NCBI GenBank assembly: GCA_949298805.1
Contig: CASFXY010000009.1
Location: forward strand, 1-48,027
Direction: 5' to 3'
Origin: an uncultured bacterium
Lineage (GTDB): Bacteria; Cyanobacteriota; Vampirovibrionia; Gastranaerophilales; Gastranaerophilaceae
Length of the DNA: 48,027 nucleotides
Positions 34,946-43,269 of this stretch are shown here, piece by piece. The notes below the pieces were generated by a model. It was given only the letters and a program-made list of their open reading frames with translations, was not told the origin of the DNA and made no database searches. The translations under genes were made by a program, and so were the position numbers. Within the stretch, counting starts at the first letter, position 1, and each line of letters starts with the position of its first letter.

Positions 34946-35830
34946 TTAAGTTTTATTAAGCGCATAAGCTAATTTAATCGCCTCCACCATACTGCATGGG
35001 TCCGCAATTCCTTTGCCTGCTATATCATAGGCAGTTCCACATGAAGGAGATGTTCTTATTACATCAAGACCTACCGTAGTATTTACAGTCTTATCAAAGG
35101 CAAGTGCTTTAACGGGACAAAGACCTTGATCATGGTAGCACGCTATAACTGCATCATAATCCTGTTTTTCGCCATTTAAGTATTTTTTTCCAACATGTGC
35201 AAAAAGCGCATCGGCACTCTTTGGCTCGCAAATATCAATTCCCCTTTTTTGTAATTTATGGACAGCAGGAATCATTATTTCAATTTCTTCTCTGCCGAGC
35301 ATACCGTTTTCGCCGGCATGAGGATTGAGGGCACAAAGTGCAATTTTTGGCTTTGTTATTTTACAGTAAGTAACTAAAAAATCATTAAGTCTTAAAACCT
35401 TGTCTTCAAGCATATTTTGAGTTATTTTGACATCTTTAAGTGCAAGGTGTCTGCTCAAAAGCATAACCCTGAAATCACCTGCAATAAAAAGCATTTCCGC
35501 TTTTTTATTAAAAAGTTTTTGTAAAATTTCAGTCTGACCGGAAAAATTATATCCCGCCTCAAGCAAGGCAAATTTTGAAACAGGCGCGGTAACGATAGCA
35601 CCTATTTTTCTATCTTTTGCAAGTTTTACCGCTGTTTCAATTGAACGATAACAAAACTCTCCGTTTATATCATCATTAATTTCGATTGTGTCATAATTAT
35701 CATCAATTTTTTTCCCGATTATTAAAATTTCAGTGCTAATAGGTGATAAAATATCGAGAGCTTTTTTAGTAATTTCAGCACCTATACCTTTTGTATCACC
35801 TGTTGTAATTGCAATTTTATATGTTTTCAT
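34946..35830 (-). CDS. PdxA-family 4-phospho-hydroxyacid dehydrogenase (PdxA2-like)
   Basis: A 294-residue NAD-dependent oxidative decarboxylase of the PdxA family. The three metal histidines are present: H128 (LLSRHLALKDV), H171 (NPHAGENG) and H233 (CYHDQGL). PdxA acts on 4-phosphohydroxy-threonine in vitamin B6 synthesis, while the PdxA2 branch acts on D-threonate or D-erythronate 4-phosphate to give dihydroxyacetone phosphate. It overlaps a four-carbon acid-sugar kinase gene by 14 bases, which points to the PdxA2 branch. It is somewhat shorter than E. coli PdxA. Confidence 0.85.
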   Translation of the reverse strand: MKTYKIAITTGDTKGIGAEITKKALDILSPISTEILIIGKKIDDNYDTIEINDDINGEFCYRSIETAVKLAKDRKIGAIVTAPVSKFALLEAGYNFSGQTEILQKLFNKKAEMLFIAGDFRVMLLSRHLALKDVKITQNMLEDKVLRLNDFLVTYCKITKPKIALCALNPHAGENGMLGREEIEIMIPAVHKLQKRGIDICEPKSADALFAHVGKKYLNGEKQDYDAVIACYHDQGLCPVKALAFDKTVNTTVGLDVIRTSPSCGTAYDIAGKGIADPCSMVEAIKLAYALNKT

Positions 35831-37136
35831 GATGTTCTAAATACTGAATAATCTCAACGAGCGTTGAAGTAGTTCCCAAATTGCCCGATTTTGTAACAAC
35901 AAGCTGCGCAGTCGAATCTATACACAGAGGAATTGCAGGCAAAATAGCATCAACAACTTGTAAATATTTTGCCCCTATGGCTTCCAAACAAGCATGAGAA
36001 GTTTCTCCGCCTATTGTGATTAATATAAATTCGCGGCATTTTTTAATTTCTCGCACTAAATCAGCCAGATAACAAGTTATTTTATTCGAGAGAGCATCTT
36101 TTGTAATTCCTTCATCAATCAAAAGGCTTTTTGCCTCATCGGTCTTAATTTCTTCTGAAATATCACAAACATGGACTGTTACAATATTATCCTGCACAAG
36201 ATTTTCACAAATGCGTCTTATTACATTGTCACTTATGCCGTTAATTATATCTTTTAAAGTAAGGCGTAAAAAATAAGACTTATTTGAATAATCATCCTCA
36301 TTTTCTAATTTTTGCAACTGTAGCGCACTCAAAGTAGTAGCAGAACCTGACAAAATAAGTTTAGGTAATCTTGGAACTTTTTTTGTTGTTTTATTTGTCT
36401 TAATATCGCCGAGCCAAATTGGTGCCAGCGCTTGCGCAAGCCCTGCAGAACCGCATGGCAAAATATTATAAGGGGATTTTTGCATTGCCAGAACAATTTG
36501 TTCAAAATCTACCGTGGAAACACAATCTGCTACAATAATTTTTTTACCGTTTGCAATAAGTTCGTTCAATTTTTGAGCAATAGGGCCTGCACCCTTTGCA
36601 ACAACATTAAGCTCTATTGAGGCAACCATGTTTTTTGCATTATCCCCCAGAGGTTTTTTTAAAATATCCGGCACATAAGATTCGTATATAGGCGCGCCCG
36701 GATCGCGCGCTGCATCTGTTCTTTCAATCGGAACACCTTTTAAAAGCTGATAACCACCAATTGTAATTCTGCCTTCCTGCACATAAGCCGGAACAACTAC
36801 AGCGGCATCTTTGCCTGTCGCCTCAAGTGCTGCAAAGATTTCATAGGTAATATTGCCTCTTAAAGTAGAATCAATTTTTTTATAAAAATGCTCTACATTA
36901 AGCTTTTCTTTAAAAGTATTTGCAATGTCATATACAATTTTTGCCGCATCATTTTTATCTATATTTCTGGTTTCGGTAGAAATCGCCCAAGTTTCGACAT
37001 TAACGTGATTTTGAAGTTCGTCATTATAAGCTAAAAGAATTTCGGTATTTGACCCCTTCAAAAAAAATTGCAATGCCGTATCATTAGCGCCTGTTAAATC
37101 ATCGGCAATAATACCTATTGTGCTTGATAAAATCAT
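35817..37136 (-). CDS. four-carbon acid sugar kinase family protein (DUF1537, DtnK-like)
   Basis: A 439-residue kinase with the N-terminal motif IADDLTGANDTALQF (9-23) and the middle KKIDSTLRGN, both typical of the DUF1537 family that phosphorylates D-threonate, D-erythronate or related acids at C4. The C-terminal nucleotide-binding part includes the glycine loop ITIGGETSHACLEAIGA. It lies two bases after ssb and overlaps the PdxA-like gene, a known pairing. Together they probably feed a C4 acid sugar into triose phosphate. Confidence 0.88.
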   Translation of the reverse strand: MILSSTIGIIADDLTGANDTALQFFLKGSNTEILLAYNDELQNHVNVETWAISTETRNIDKNDAAKIVYDIANTFKEKLNVEHFYKKIDSTLRGNITYEIFAALEATGKDAAVVVPAYVQEGRITIGGYQLLKGVPIERTDAARDPGAPIYESYVPDILKKPLGDNAKNMVASIELNVVAKGAGPIAQKLNELIANGKKIIVADCVSTVDFEQIVLAMQKSPYNILPCGSAGLAQALAPIWLGDIKTNKTTKKVPRLPKLILSGSATTLSALQLQKLENEDDYSNKSYFLRLTLKDIINGISDNVIRRICENLVQDNIVTVHVCDISEEIKTDEAKSLLIDEGITKDALSNKITCYLADLVREIKKCREFILITIGGETSHACLEAIGAKYLQVVDAILPAIPLCIDSTAQLVVTKSGNLGTTSTLVEIIQYLEHHENI

Positions 37137-37138
37137 TT

Positions 37139-37468
37139 CTAATTCTCGTCTTTTTTGGAACCCATAAGGCGTACATTTGTTCCGCGAATAAGGTATCTTT
37201 CAGCCATTTCCCCATCAGGCGTTTGCCATTTATTAACTGCCAGTCTGCCTTCAACACCGACAAGTCTGCCCTTTTTTACCCATTCACCTACAATTTCTGC
37301 TTGCTTGTCCCAAACCTCTACATTAAACCAGTCGGTTGTTTCTTCTTTTGTGCGAGGATTCCAACGATTAACTGCAACCGAAAAACTTGTGCGAACCTTA
37401 CCGCTGTCAAAATATTTCATTTCGGGATCTTGCCCGACTCTGCCCACAATTACAACCGAATTAACCAT
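37139..37468 (-). CDS. ssb: single-stranded DNA-binding protein
   Basis: An OB-fold protein protecting single-stranded DNA. The 109 residues carry the family start (VNSVVIVGRVGQDPEMKYF) and the strands FSVAVNRW, DWFNVEVW and GRLVGVEGRLAV. It ends almost directly after the OB fold (GSKKDEN) and lacks the acidic DDIPF-type tip that recruits partners in most bacteria. AAAGG lies before the ATG. It heads an operon with the acid-sugar kinase and PdxA-like genes. Confidence 0.9.
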   Translation of the reverse strand: MVNSVVIVGRVGQDPEMKYFDSGKVRTSFSVAVNRWNPRTKEETTDWFNVEVWDKQAEIVGEWVKKGRLVGVEGRLAVNKWQTPDGEMAERYLIRGTNVRLMGSKKDEN

Positions 37469-37498
37469 AAATTAACCTTTCAAAATTCTTTTGAAAAA

Positions 37499-37527
37499 AT
37501 TATAGTACGAATAAAAATTATGCGCAA
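37499..37527 (-). promoter_or_regulatory. ssb operon promoter
   Basis: On the minus strand TTGCGC (37522-37527), 17 bases, TATAAT (37499-37504), followed by a leader of about 25 bases with the AAAGG site of ssb. Confidence 0.65.
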
Positions 37528-37541
37528 ATAAAGCTCGGCTT

Positions 37542-39332
37542 TTAATCAATTTCACCCACGACCTGATCGCGCCCGTTTTGTTTTGACTTATACAAGCACT
37601 TATCCGCATATTCAATTAACTCTTGCGGATTAACACCGTTATCTGGCATAGAGGCAACCCCTACACTAATTGTAACATTTGCCCAATTGCCATCAGCCAA
37701 CTCAAATTTACGCTCACGCACCGCACTCCAAACTTTGTTTGCAACTGTTAGCGCATCAGCTTTTGCAGTGTTTGTAAGAATTACAGACATTTCTTCTCCG
37801 CCGTAACGACATGGAATATCGCTTGTTCTAATATTCTTTTTAATCGTTTGAGCAACTTGTCTTAAAACGGCATCCCCGCTTTGATGCCCGTGTTTATCAT
37901 TGAACTTTTTGAAAAAATCAATGTCAATCAAAATAAGTGAAAAACAGCCGCCATAACGTGAAACATTTTGTACATTCATAATCATTTGTTCTTGAAAATA
38001 CCTATGATTGTACATCTCTGTTAAACCATCCGTAACTGCAAGTTTATAAGTATGTTCATAATCTTTAGATTTAAGCAAATACTTTAAAATATAGGCAGCA
38101 ATAAAAATAAGCGTTGCAGACAATACCGGCAAAACTATTCCGAGCCAAATATTAAAAAAGTCCATCGCAATAACAGTTATTGCAAGATAAGCCAATACAA
38201 TTACAATAGAAGAAATTACCGAATATAAAACGGAATTAATTCTCAAAATGCAAAATCCTATCAAAAAACAAAGAATGGCGGAAATGATTAAATCTGACTT
38301 AAAACTCAAATGAGTGATAAAATTGTTATCAAGAATATTGTTCAAAAATGTAGCATGAGTTTCAACACCGGGGTACATAAACGACACAGGCGTGCTTTTT
38401 ATATCAGCCAAGGCAGTAACTGTAGTGCCGATATATATTATTTTATTCTCAAATTTATCTTTCAAAAATTTTAAATTATTACTGTTAATTGCATCATCAA
38501 CCTCCCACAAACTTATATGTTCAAAAGTTCCTTCTTTTCCATACCAATTTACAATAGCTCTGCCATCGGGATTGAGAGGAATTTGATGATTATTGTCCAA
38601 AATAAGTTTGTTATTTTTTACCAATATTTCATTAGGATTAATACTTAAATAGTTGAGGGCAATAAGCATTGTAAGGTTTGGATAGTAATTATTTTTATAA
38701 TAAAAAAGAGGAGCAATATATCTTATAATTCCATCGTCATCTCTTGTAACATTTATAAATCCGAAATTTGAAGTTACATCCAAAAGTTCATCCATTGCAT
38801 TTCTGCAATTAGTAAAACTAATCAGGGGGCTGTTTTTTATCAGATTATCGTTTTTAAGATTAATTTTCAAATCATCAGGCAATTCCGGAGGTTTTCTTAT
38901 TTCGGGGGGATAGTTATCAAAATTCATTGACAAGTATACATTTTGATTGTTTTTAACAGCCTGAACAAGCTCTAAATCACCTTTTTCAAGAGCATCTAAG
39001 CGTTTGGTAAAAAGCAAATCGAAAGCTATAAACTTAGGATTAGCAACTTCAAGTCCATTAATAAGTTTTGCCCAAAAGCCTCTGGGGACAGGCCATGTAC
39101 CAAATTTTTCGACAATATATTCATAACTTGGGTCATCAACCGCTATAATTATGATATCATTATTATTTTTCTTATGTGGCAAAATAATATTTTGCCTTAT
39201 ATCAAAAGTTTTATATTCAACACCCATAATAAATTTGCCAATGGTATAGAATTTACCCGCATAAACAATTAATGCAAAAACAAGGATAAAGCCAAGCAAA
39301 TATACAATAAAATCAATTTTCTTTTTATTCAT
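37542..39332 (-). CDS. CHASE2 sensor domain diguanylate cyclase
   Basis: Makes cyclic di-GMP in response to an extracellular signal. The 596 residues have one N-terminal membrane segment (about 7-30), an external CHASE2 domain (about 50-340), three membrane helices (about 348-415) and a C-terminal GGDEF domain. The active site is GGEEM, and the inhibitory I-site RTSD lies five residues before it, so both catalysis and product feedback look intact. It overlaps the preceding 62-aa gene by eight bases. Confidence 0.93.
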   Translation of the reverse strand: MNKKKIDFIVYLLGFILVFALIVYAGKFYTIGKFIMGVEYKTFDIRQNIILPHKKNNNDIIIIAVDDPSYEYIVEKFGTWPVPRGFWAKLINGLEVANPKFIAFDLLFTKRLDALEKGDLELVQAVKNNQNVYLSMNFDNYPPEIRKPPELPDDLKINLKNDNLIKNSPLISFTNCRNAMDELLDVTSNFGFINVTRDDDGIIRYIAPLFYYKNNYYPNLTMLIALNYLSINPNEILVKNNKLILDNNHQIPLNPDGRAIVNWYGKEGTFEHISLWEVDDAINSNNLKFLKDKFENKIIYIGTTVTALADIKSTPVSFMYPGVETHATFLNNILDNNFITHLSFKSDLIISAILCFLIGFCILRINSVLYSVISSIVIVLAYLAITVIAMDFFNIWLGIVLPVLSATLIFIAAYILKYLLKSKDYEHTYKLAVTDGLTEMYNHRYFQEQMIMNVQNVSRYGGCFSLILIDIDFFKKFNDKHGHQSGDAVLRQVAQTIKKNIRTSDIPCRYGGEEMSVILTNTAKADALTVANKVWSAVRERKFELADGNWANVTISVGVASMPDNGVNPQELIEYADKCLYKSKQNGRDQVVGEID

Positions 39333-39513
39333 AACAAATTCCGCAATTTTCCAATTTAGTAATTATATCATATACCGGATTTTCTTCACTAAAAGGAATT
39401 TTGACACCCAAAGAATCTAAAAGTTCAAATAAAGAAGATTTATTTTTACCAAAATCTTCATTCGTACGTGAAATAAATTTAAGAAGATATTTTTCATTCA
39501 AATTCGACAACAT
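39325..39513 (-). CDS. hypothetical small protein (62 aa) coupled to the CHASE2 cyclase
   Basis: No family recognised. A short acidic helical protein (LLKFISRTNEDF, SLFELLDSLGVKIPF, YDIITKLENCGICYE). Its stop overlaps the start of the cyclase gene by eight bases, which supports it as a real coupled gene. AAGAG lies about eight bases before the ATG. Confidence 0.5.
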   Translation of the reverse strand: MLSNLNEKYLLKFISRTNEDFGKNKSSLFELLDSLGVKIPFSEENPVYDIITKLENCGICYE

Positions 39514-39608
39514 ATAAAAATTCTCTTACAGTATGGGGGAAATAAAATCAATCATTAGAATAATATTAAGTATCCTAAATTCAACTAATTATAGGATTTT
39601 TGACACTT

Positions 39609-40907
39609 TTACGAGCCTGCAAGTATAATTGTAAAATCTTTTGCAGCTTTGTTGAAACCTACAGGATCATAAACCGTTTGTTTTTCCTGCATTTCAGGGA
39701 TAGATTTTTTTAATGATTCTATAACATCGCCTGAAACATCCAAATTATGAACAGCAATGTGGTCATGAGTCAATTTGTTTCTATTTTGCATTTTTACAAT
39801 TGCGCCATTCTGCTCAAGGTGCACCTTTAAATCTCTTGCTATTGCTTCTTTGGAAGGAGTATATAATATTCCCACATTTAAAGCTTCATTTAACGGTGCA
39901 GATTTATCCCTGTACACAAGTTTATTTATAATTTCTTGAGTTTTATCCGGATCCAAAATCCAATAACTTATAATTCCTTTCGTAGAAGGTGTGCCGGGGA
40001 GGGTTGCAACTTGAATTGAAGAAATATCAATAGCTTTGACCATTGCGGCATACTGAGAAAGCTCATAAACAGACAAGTCTGTTTTAATATATTTAGGCAT
40101 AACTTTTAATACTTCGGGTATTTTTACAAGAACCGAAGGTTCTTTTAATCTTGCCGTAAGAGCATTGAAAAACCATTGCTGACGTCTTATTCTACCAATA
40201 TCACCCAAGGCATCTTTTCTAAACCTCAGATAACCCTCTGTTTGTACGCCGTTTAAAGTATGTTGACCTTGTGTTAAATCTATGTGTAATCCTGCAGTAT
40301 TGTCATGATAATGCATGTCTTTTTCTATGTATATAGGCAAACCGCCAATTGTATCAATAAATTTAATTAAACCTTCATTACTTAAGGCGATATAGTGGTC
40401 TATTCTTACACCAAATGTTTCTTCAACCGTTTTAACAGCCAAATCAGGTCCCCCGTACGCAAAGGCATGGTTAATTTTATCCGGCTTATTTCTATCTGCA
40501 ATATAGACTTTTGAATCTCTGGGGATAGAAATTACATTAACATCTTTTCCGTAAGGTGCAATACTTATCAAAAGCATAGAATCCGAACGATTTCCTTTAA
40601 AAGGATCATCTGCATTTGTTGCAACATCTACACCCATAAATAAAATATTTTGTCGTCTTGGAGAAAAAGGTAAGTTAAATTCCACTCTACCCTTGTCTGT
40701 GCCTGTTAAGCCCGCAACCAACGCAGAAAAAGCATTTTTAACATCTGTTCTGTATGCAAATGCAGCAACCGTACTAAGTACAACAAGAGTAACTAAAAAA
40801 GAACGCAAAAAACTTCCGACACTGTTTTGTCTTTTTCTTCTTCTTTGCATCTTCGGCAATGGTCTGTATTGTGTTGTTTTGGCAGGTTTTTCCAACATTT
40901 TATTCAT
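39609..40907 (-). CDS. LytR-CpsA-Psr (LCP) family protein
   Basis: A membrane-anchored phosphotransferase that attaches glycopolymers to peptidoglycan. The 432 residues have a basic cytoplasmic start, one membrane segment (about 33-51), the LCP domain with NILFMGVD, RSDSMLLISI, VISIPRDSKVYI, KINHAFAYGG and YLRFRKDALGDIGRIRRQQ (the Asp and Arg residues that hold the polyprenyl phosphate), and a C-terminal LytR_C domain (about 345-432). The start may be M1 or M4. LCP proteins are common in Gram-positive bacteria and in Cyanobacteria relatives. Confidence 0.93.
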   Translation of the reverse strand: MNKMLEKPAKTTQYRPLPKMQRRRKRQNSVGSFLRSFLVTLVVLSTVAAFAYRTDVKNAFSALVAGLTGTDKGRVEFNLPFSPRRQNILFMGVDVATNADDPFKGNRSDSMLLISIAPYGKDVNVISIPRDSKVYIADRNKPDKINHAFAYGGPDLAVKTVEETFGVRIDHYIALSNEGLIKFIDTIGGLPIYIEKDMHYHDNTAGLHIDLTQGQHTLNGVQTEGYLRFRKDALGDIGRIRRQQWFFNALTARLKEPSVLVKIPEVLKVMPKYIKTDLSVYELSQYAAMVKAIDISSIQVATLPGTPSTKGIISYWILDPDKTQEIINKLVYRDKSAPLNEALNVGILYTPSKEAIARDLKVHLEQNGAIVKMQNRNKLTHDHIAVHNLDVSGDVIESLKKSIPEMQEKQTVYDPVGFNKAAKDFTIILAGS

Positions 40908-41035
40908 GTCTTGTATTCTTTGCTTTTTGTCTGTAATTGTACTTTAAAAAAAATAAAAAATTAAATTTGTTGCAAACAAAACTAAATAAATGTTAACATT
41001 TTATCAGATATGTTTCCAACGGGGGAAAGGTTTAT

Positions 41036-41656
41036 ATGACAAGTTTAATAAAAAATAAAACATTAAAATCATCCGTTAGTGGGATTCTTATATTATTAAT
41101 TTTCATTTTTTGTCAAAATGCATATTCTGCCGAACTCTTTAGCGACAAAGAAATACTTGATATAAAAAATGAAGCTTTTGCCCTTTACTCGACAAATAAT
41201 AAAAAAGAAGCACTTGAAATGTTAGAGCGCATTCCTCAAAATCGGCGCGACGAAGATATTTTTGTTGTAATAGGCAATATATATGATGATTTAGGACAAA
41301 GAAGCATTGCAATAGAAAATTTTAATAAAGCTGTAAACATAAGCAAAAAACCTTATAAGGCTTACTATAATATAGGTTGCATACTATTAAAGAAAAAATC
41401 TTACGAACTTGCGAAAAAGAATTTTGAAATGAGCATAAAATGTAATAAGGATTTTCCTTATTCATATTACAATCTTGCCAGTTGCTATATTGCAAATGAG
41501 CAATATTCAAAAGCAAAAAAACAACTTATAAAAGCCCTTTCGCTAAAAGCAGACGAGAAGGATTTTTACATTAATCTTGCATATTGTTATAAAATGCTTG
41601 GCGATAATAAAGCTGCGCTTAAAATAGTAGATTCCTTAAACAAAATTAAGTCTTAG
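41036..41656 (+). CDS. secreted TPR protein (206 aa)
   Basis: A signal peptide (about 1-32, ending YSAEL) followed by at least four TPR units (e.g. DIFVVIGNIYDDLGQRSIA and YKAYYNIGCILLKKKSYELA). GGGGGAAAGG, a strong ribosome binding site, lies upstream of the ATG. It converges on another TPR gene with an 11-base overlap of the ends. Predicted periplasmic or surface scaffold; function unknown. Confidence 0.8.
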   Translation: MTSLIKNKTLKSSVSGILILLIFIFCQNAYSAELFSDKEILDIKNEAFALYSTNNKKEALEMLERIPQNRRDEDIFVVIGNIYDDLGQRSIAIENFNKAVNISKKPYKAYYNIGCILLKKKSYELAKKNFEMSIKCNKDFPYSYYNLASCYIANEQYSKAKKQLIKALSLKADEKDFYINLAYCYKMLGDNKAALKIVDSLNKIKS

Positions 41657-42338
41657 ACTTAATTTCAAAAGTCATTTTCATAAAATCAAGTCCTTGATAA
41701 TCAGGAAATTTTTTCTTTATTTTATTGTAAATCCTGAGAGCATCATCCTTTTTTCCTGTTTTATCATAAGTCAGCGCCAAATTTGAATAATATTTTGGAA
41801 ATTGCGTAGGATTTAGCTTAATTGCTTTTTTAAAATATTTAATCGCGCTTTCCCAATCTTCAACAGAGTAAAATATAAGTCCCATTTGATTATTCGCCCG
41901 ATGAGAGCGCTCTTGCAGTTTTAGTGCATCTTCGCAATATTTTTGGGAATTTTCCCACTGTGCAAGACTTGCATAGCAAATGGAAAGGGCATAATATGCA
42001 TCATAATTTTTTTTATCCGCCTCTATAACGTCTTTAAAAAGCTCTATGGCATTATCTATTGAATTTTTTGCAAAATAAATACAGCCCATATTATATATTG
42101 TATCCAAATCTTGGGGGTAAAGTTTATGTGCAACTTTATAAAAAGCAAGCGCAGTAATATCTTCACCTAAATTTTGATAGCAAAGTGCCATATTATAAGG
42201 TATCTTGTAATTTTTAGGTTCCAGTTTTTTTGCCTGTTCAAAAAGCTCAAGTGCGCGCTTGTAATTCTTCTTTTTGTAGAAATCCAGCGCACTATTATAA
42301 TATTTTGCCCAATTATTCAATAAATTTATCTTGAACAT
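41646..42338 (-). CDS. TPR protein (230 aa)
   Basis: Five to six TPR units (e.g. YYNSALDFYKKKNYKRALELFEQAKKL and YKIPYNMALCYQNLGEDITALAFY), without a signal peptide. The start is ATG 42336-42338, giving MFKINLLNN. An upstream in-frame extension runs antisense into bioB and is not coding. There is no ribosome binding site: TACAAT ends six bases before the ATG. It is divergent from bioB, with only 22 bases between the two start codons. Confidence 0.8.
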   Translation of the reverse strand: MFKINLLNNWAKYYNSALDFYKKKNYKRALELFEQAKKLEPKNYKIPYNMALCYQNLGEDITALAFYKVAHKLYPQDLDTIYNMGCIYFAKNSIDNAIELFKDVIEADKKNYDAYYALSICYASLAQWENSQKYCEDALKLQERSHRANNQMGLIFYSVEDWESAIKYFKKAIKLNPTQFPKYYSNLALTYDKTGKKDDALRIYNKIKKKFPDYQGLDFMKMTFEIKSKT

Positions 42339-42344
42339 ATTTTT

Positions 42345-42354
42345 ATTGTATAAT
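42345..42354. promoter_or_regulatory. overlapping divergent -10 boxes of bioB and the TPR gene
   Basis: The ten bases ATTGTATAAT contain TATAAT for bioB (+, 42349-42354) and TACAAT for the TPR gene (-, 42345-42350), overlapping by two bases. Each is exactly six bases from its ATG (42361 on +, 42338 on -). Possible -35 boxes are TTATCT (42326-42331) for + and TTGTTT (42367-42372) for -. Both transcripts should be leaderless and should compete for polymerase. Confidence 0.6.
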
Positions 42355-42360
42355 AATTTT

Positions 42361-43269
42361 ATGGATAAACAAACACTTTTGGAATTATATTCTTTAGAGC
42401 TAGGCAAACTTCTTGCTATTGCAAAAGAAAATACCAAGAATGAAGTTGAATTTTGCTCACTTATAAGCGCAAGAACCGGTAAATGTTCAGAAGGTTGCAA
42501 ATATTGCGCTCAAAGCTCATATTACATGACAAATATTCCCACCCACCCGCTTGTTGAAACATCAAAAGTTATAAAAGTTGCAAAAGAAGCAAAAGCTAAC
42601 GGGGCAACACGCTTTGCAATTGTAACATCAGGCAGAGGACCTTTGGATAAAGATATGCCAAGGTTTTGCGAAATGATTAAAGAAATTAATAAATTAGGTC
42701 TTAAAAGTTGTGCATCAATAGGTCTTTTGAAAGACGGACAGGCGCAAATGCTCAAAGAAGCAGGACTTGTAAGATTTCATCACAATATAAACACTTGTCG
42801 TTCTTACCATAATTCAATCACACACACTCACACTTATGATGACAGGCTGGATACAATAAAAAAAGTAAAAGAAGCAGGAATTGAACTTTGTTGCGGTGTT
42901 ATTATAGGTATGGGCGAAACTATAGAACAAAGGGTTGAAATGGCACTTGAATTATCACAAATTCAACCCGAATCAATCCCATTCAACATTTTAACCCCAA
43001 TTAAAGGAACTCCTTTTGAAAACTATGGGGACAAAATCGACGAAGAAAATATCTTAAGAACAGCGGCAATATTTAAAATCGCAAATCCGAATTCTATTGT
43101 AAGGTTTGCAGGAGGCAGAAAAGCTCGCCTGACAAAAGAAAACATGGAACTTGCCGTCGAAAACTGTATAGAAGGAATTTTAATAGGCAATTATCTTACA
43201 ACAATAGGCATAACACCTGAAGAAGACATTAAGACTCTTAAAAAACTGGGGAAAAATCTTTGTGTTTGA
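42361..43269 (+). CDS. bioB: biotin synthase, radical SAM
   Basis: Inserts sulfur into dethiobiotin. The radical SAM cluster motif is C42, C46, C49 (KCSEGCKYCAQS). Of the E. coli auxiliary-cluster cysteines, C128 and C188 have counterparts (C117 and C177), but the C97 position is alanine (TRFAIVTSG, A86). An extra cysteine is found at C146 (NTCRSYHN, where E. coli has NLDTS) and next to C177 (CC). R248 and R253 fit the RLSAGR end. It is leaderless by its promoter. An operon follows: ruvA overlaps its end by eight bases. No other bio gene is in the window. Confidence 0.9.
   Translation: MDKQTLLELYSLELGKLLAIAKENTKNEVEFCSLISARTGKCSEGCKYCAQSSYYMTNIPTHPLVETSKVIKVAKEAKANGATRFAIVTSGRGPLDKDMPRFCEMIKEINKLGLKSCASIGLLKDGQAQMLKEAGLVRFHHNINTCRSYHNSITHTHTYDDRLDTIKKVKEAGIELCCGVIIGMGETIEQRVEMALELSQIQPESIPFNILTPIKGTPFENYGDKIDEENILRTAAIFKIANPNSIVRFAGGRKARLTKENMELAVENCIEGILIGNYLTTIGITPEEDIKTLKKLGKNLCV

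Noticed and set aside
42339-42500. N-terminal extension of the TPR gene at 41646-42338
   Set aside because: It would run antisense through the bioB start and lacks a ribosome binding site; the repeat domain and promoter fit the ATG at 42338.
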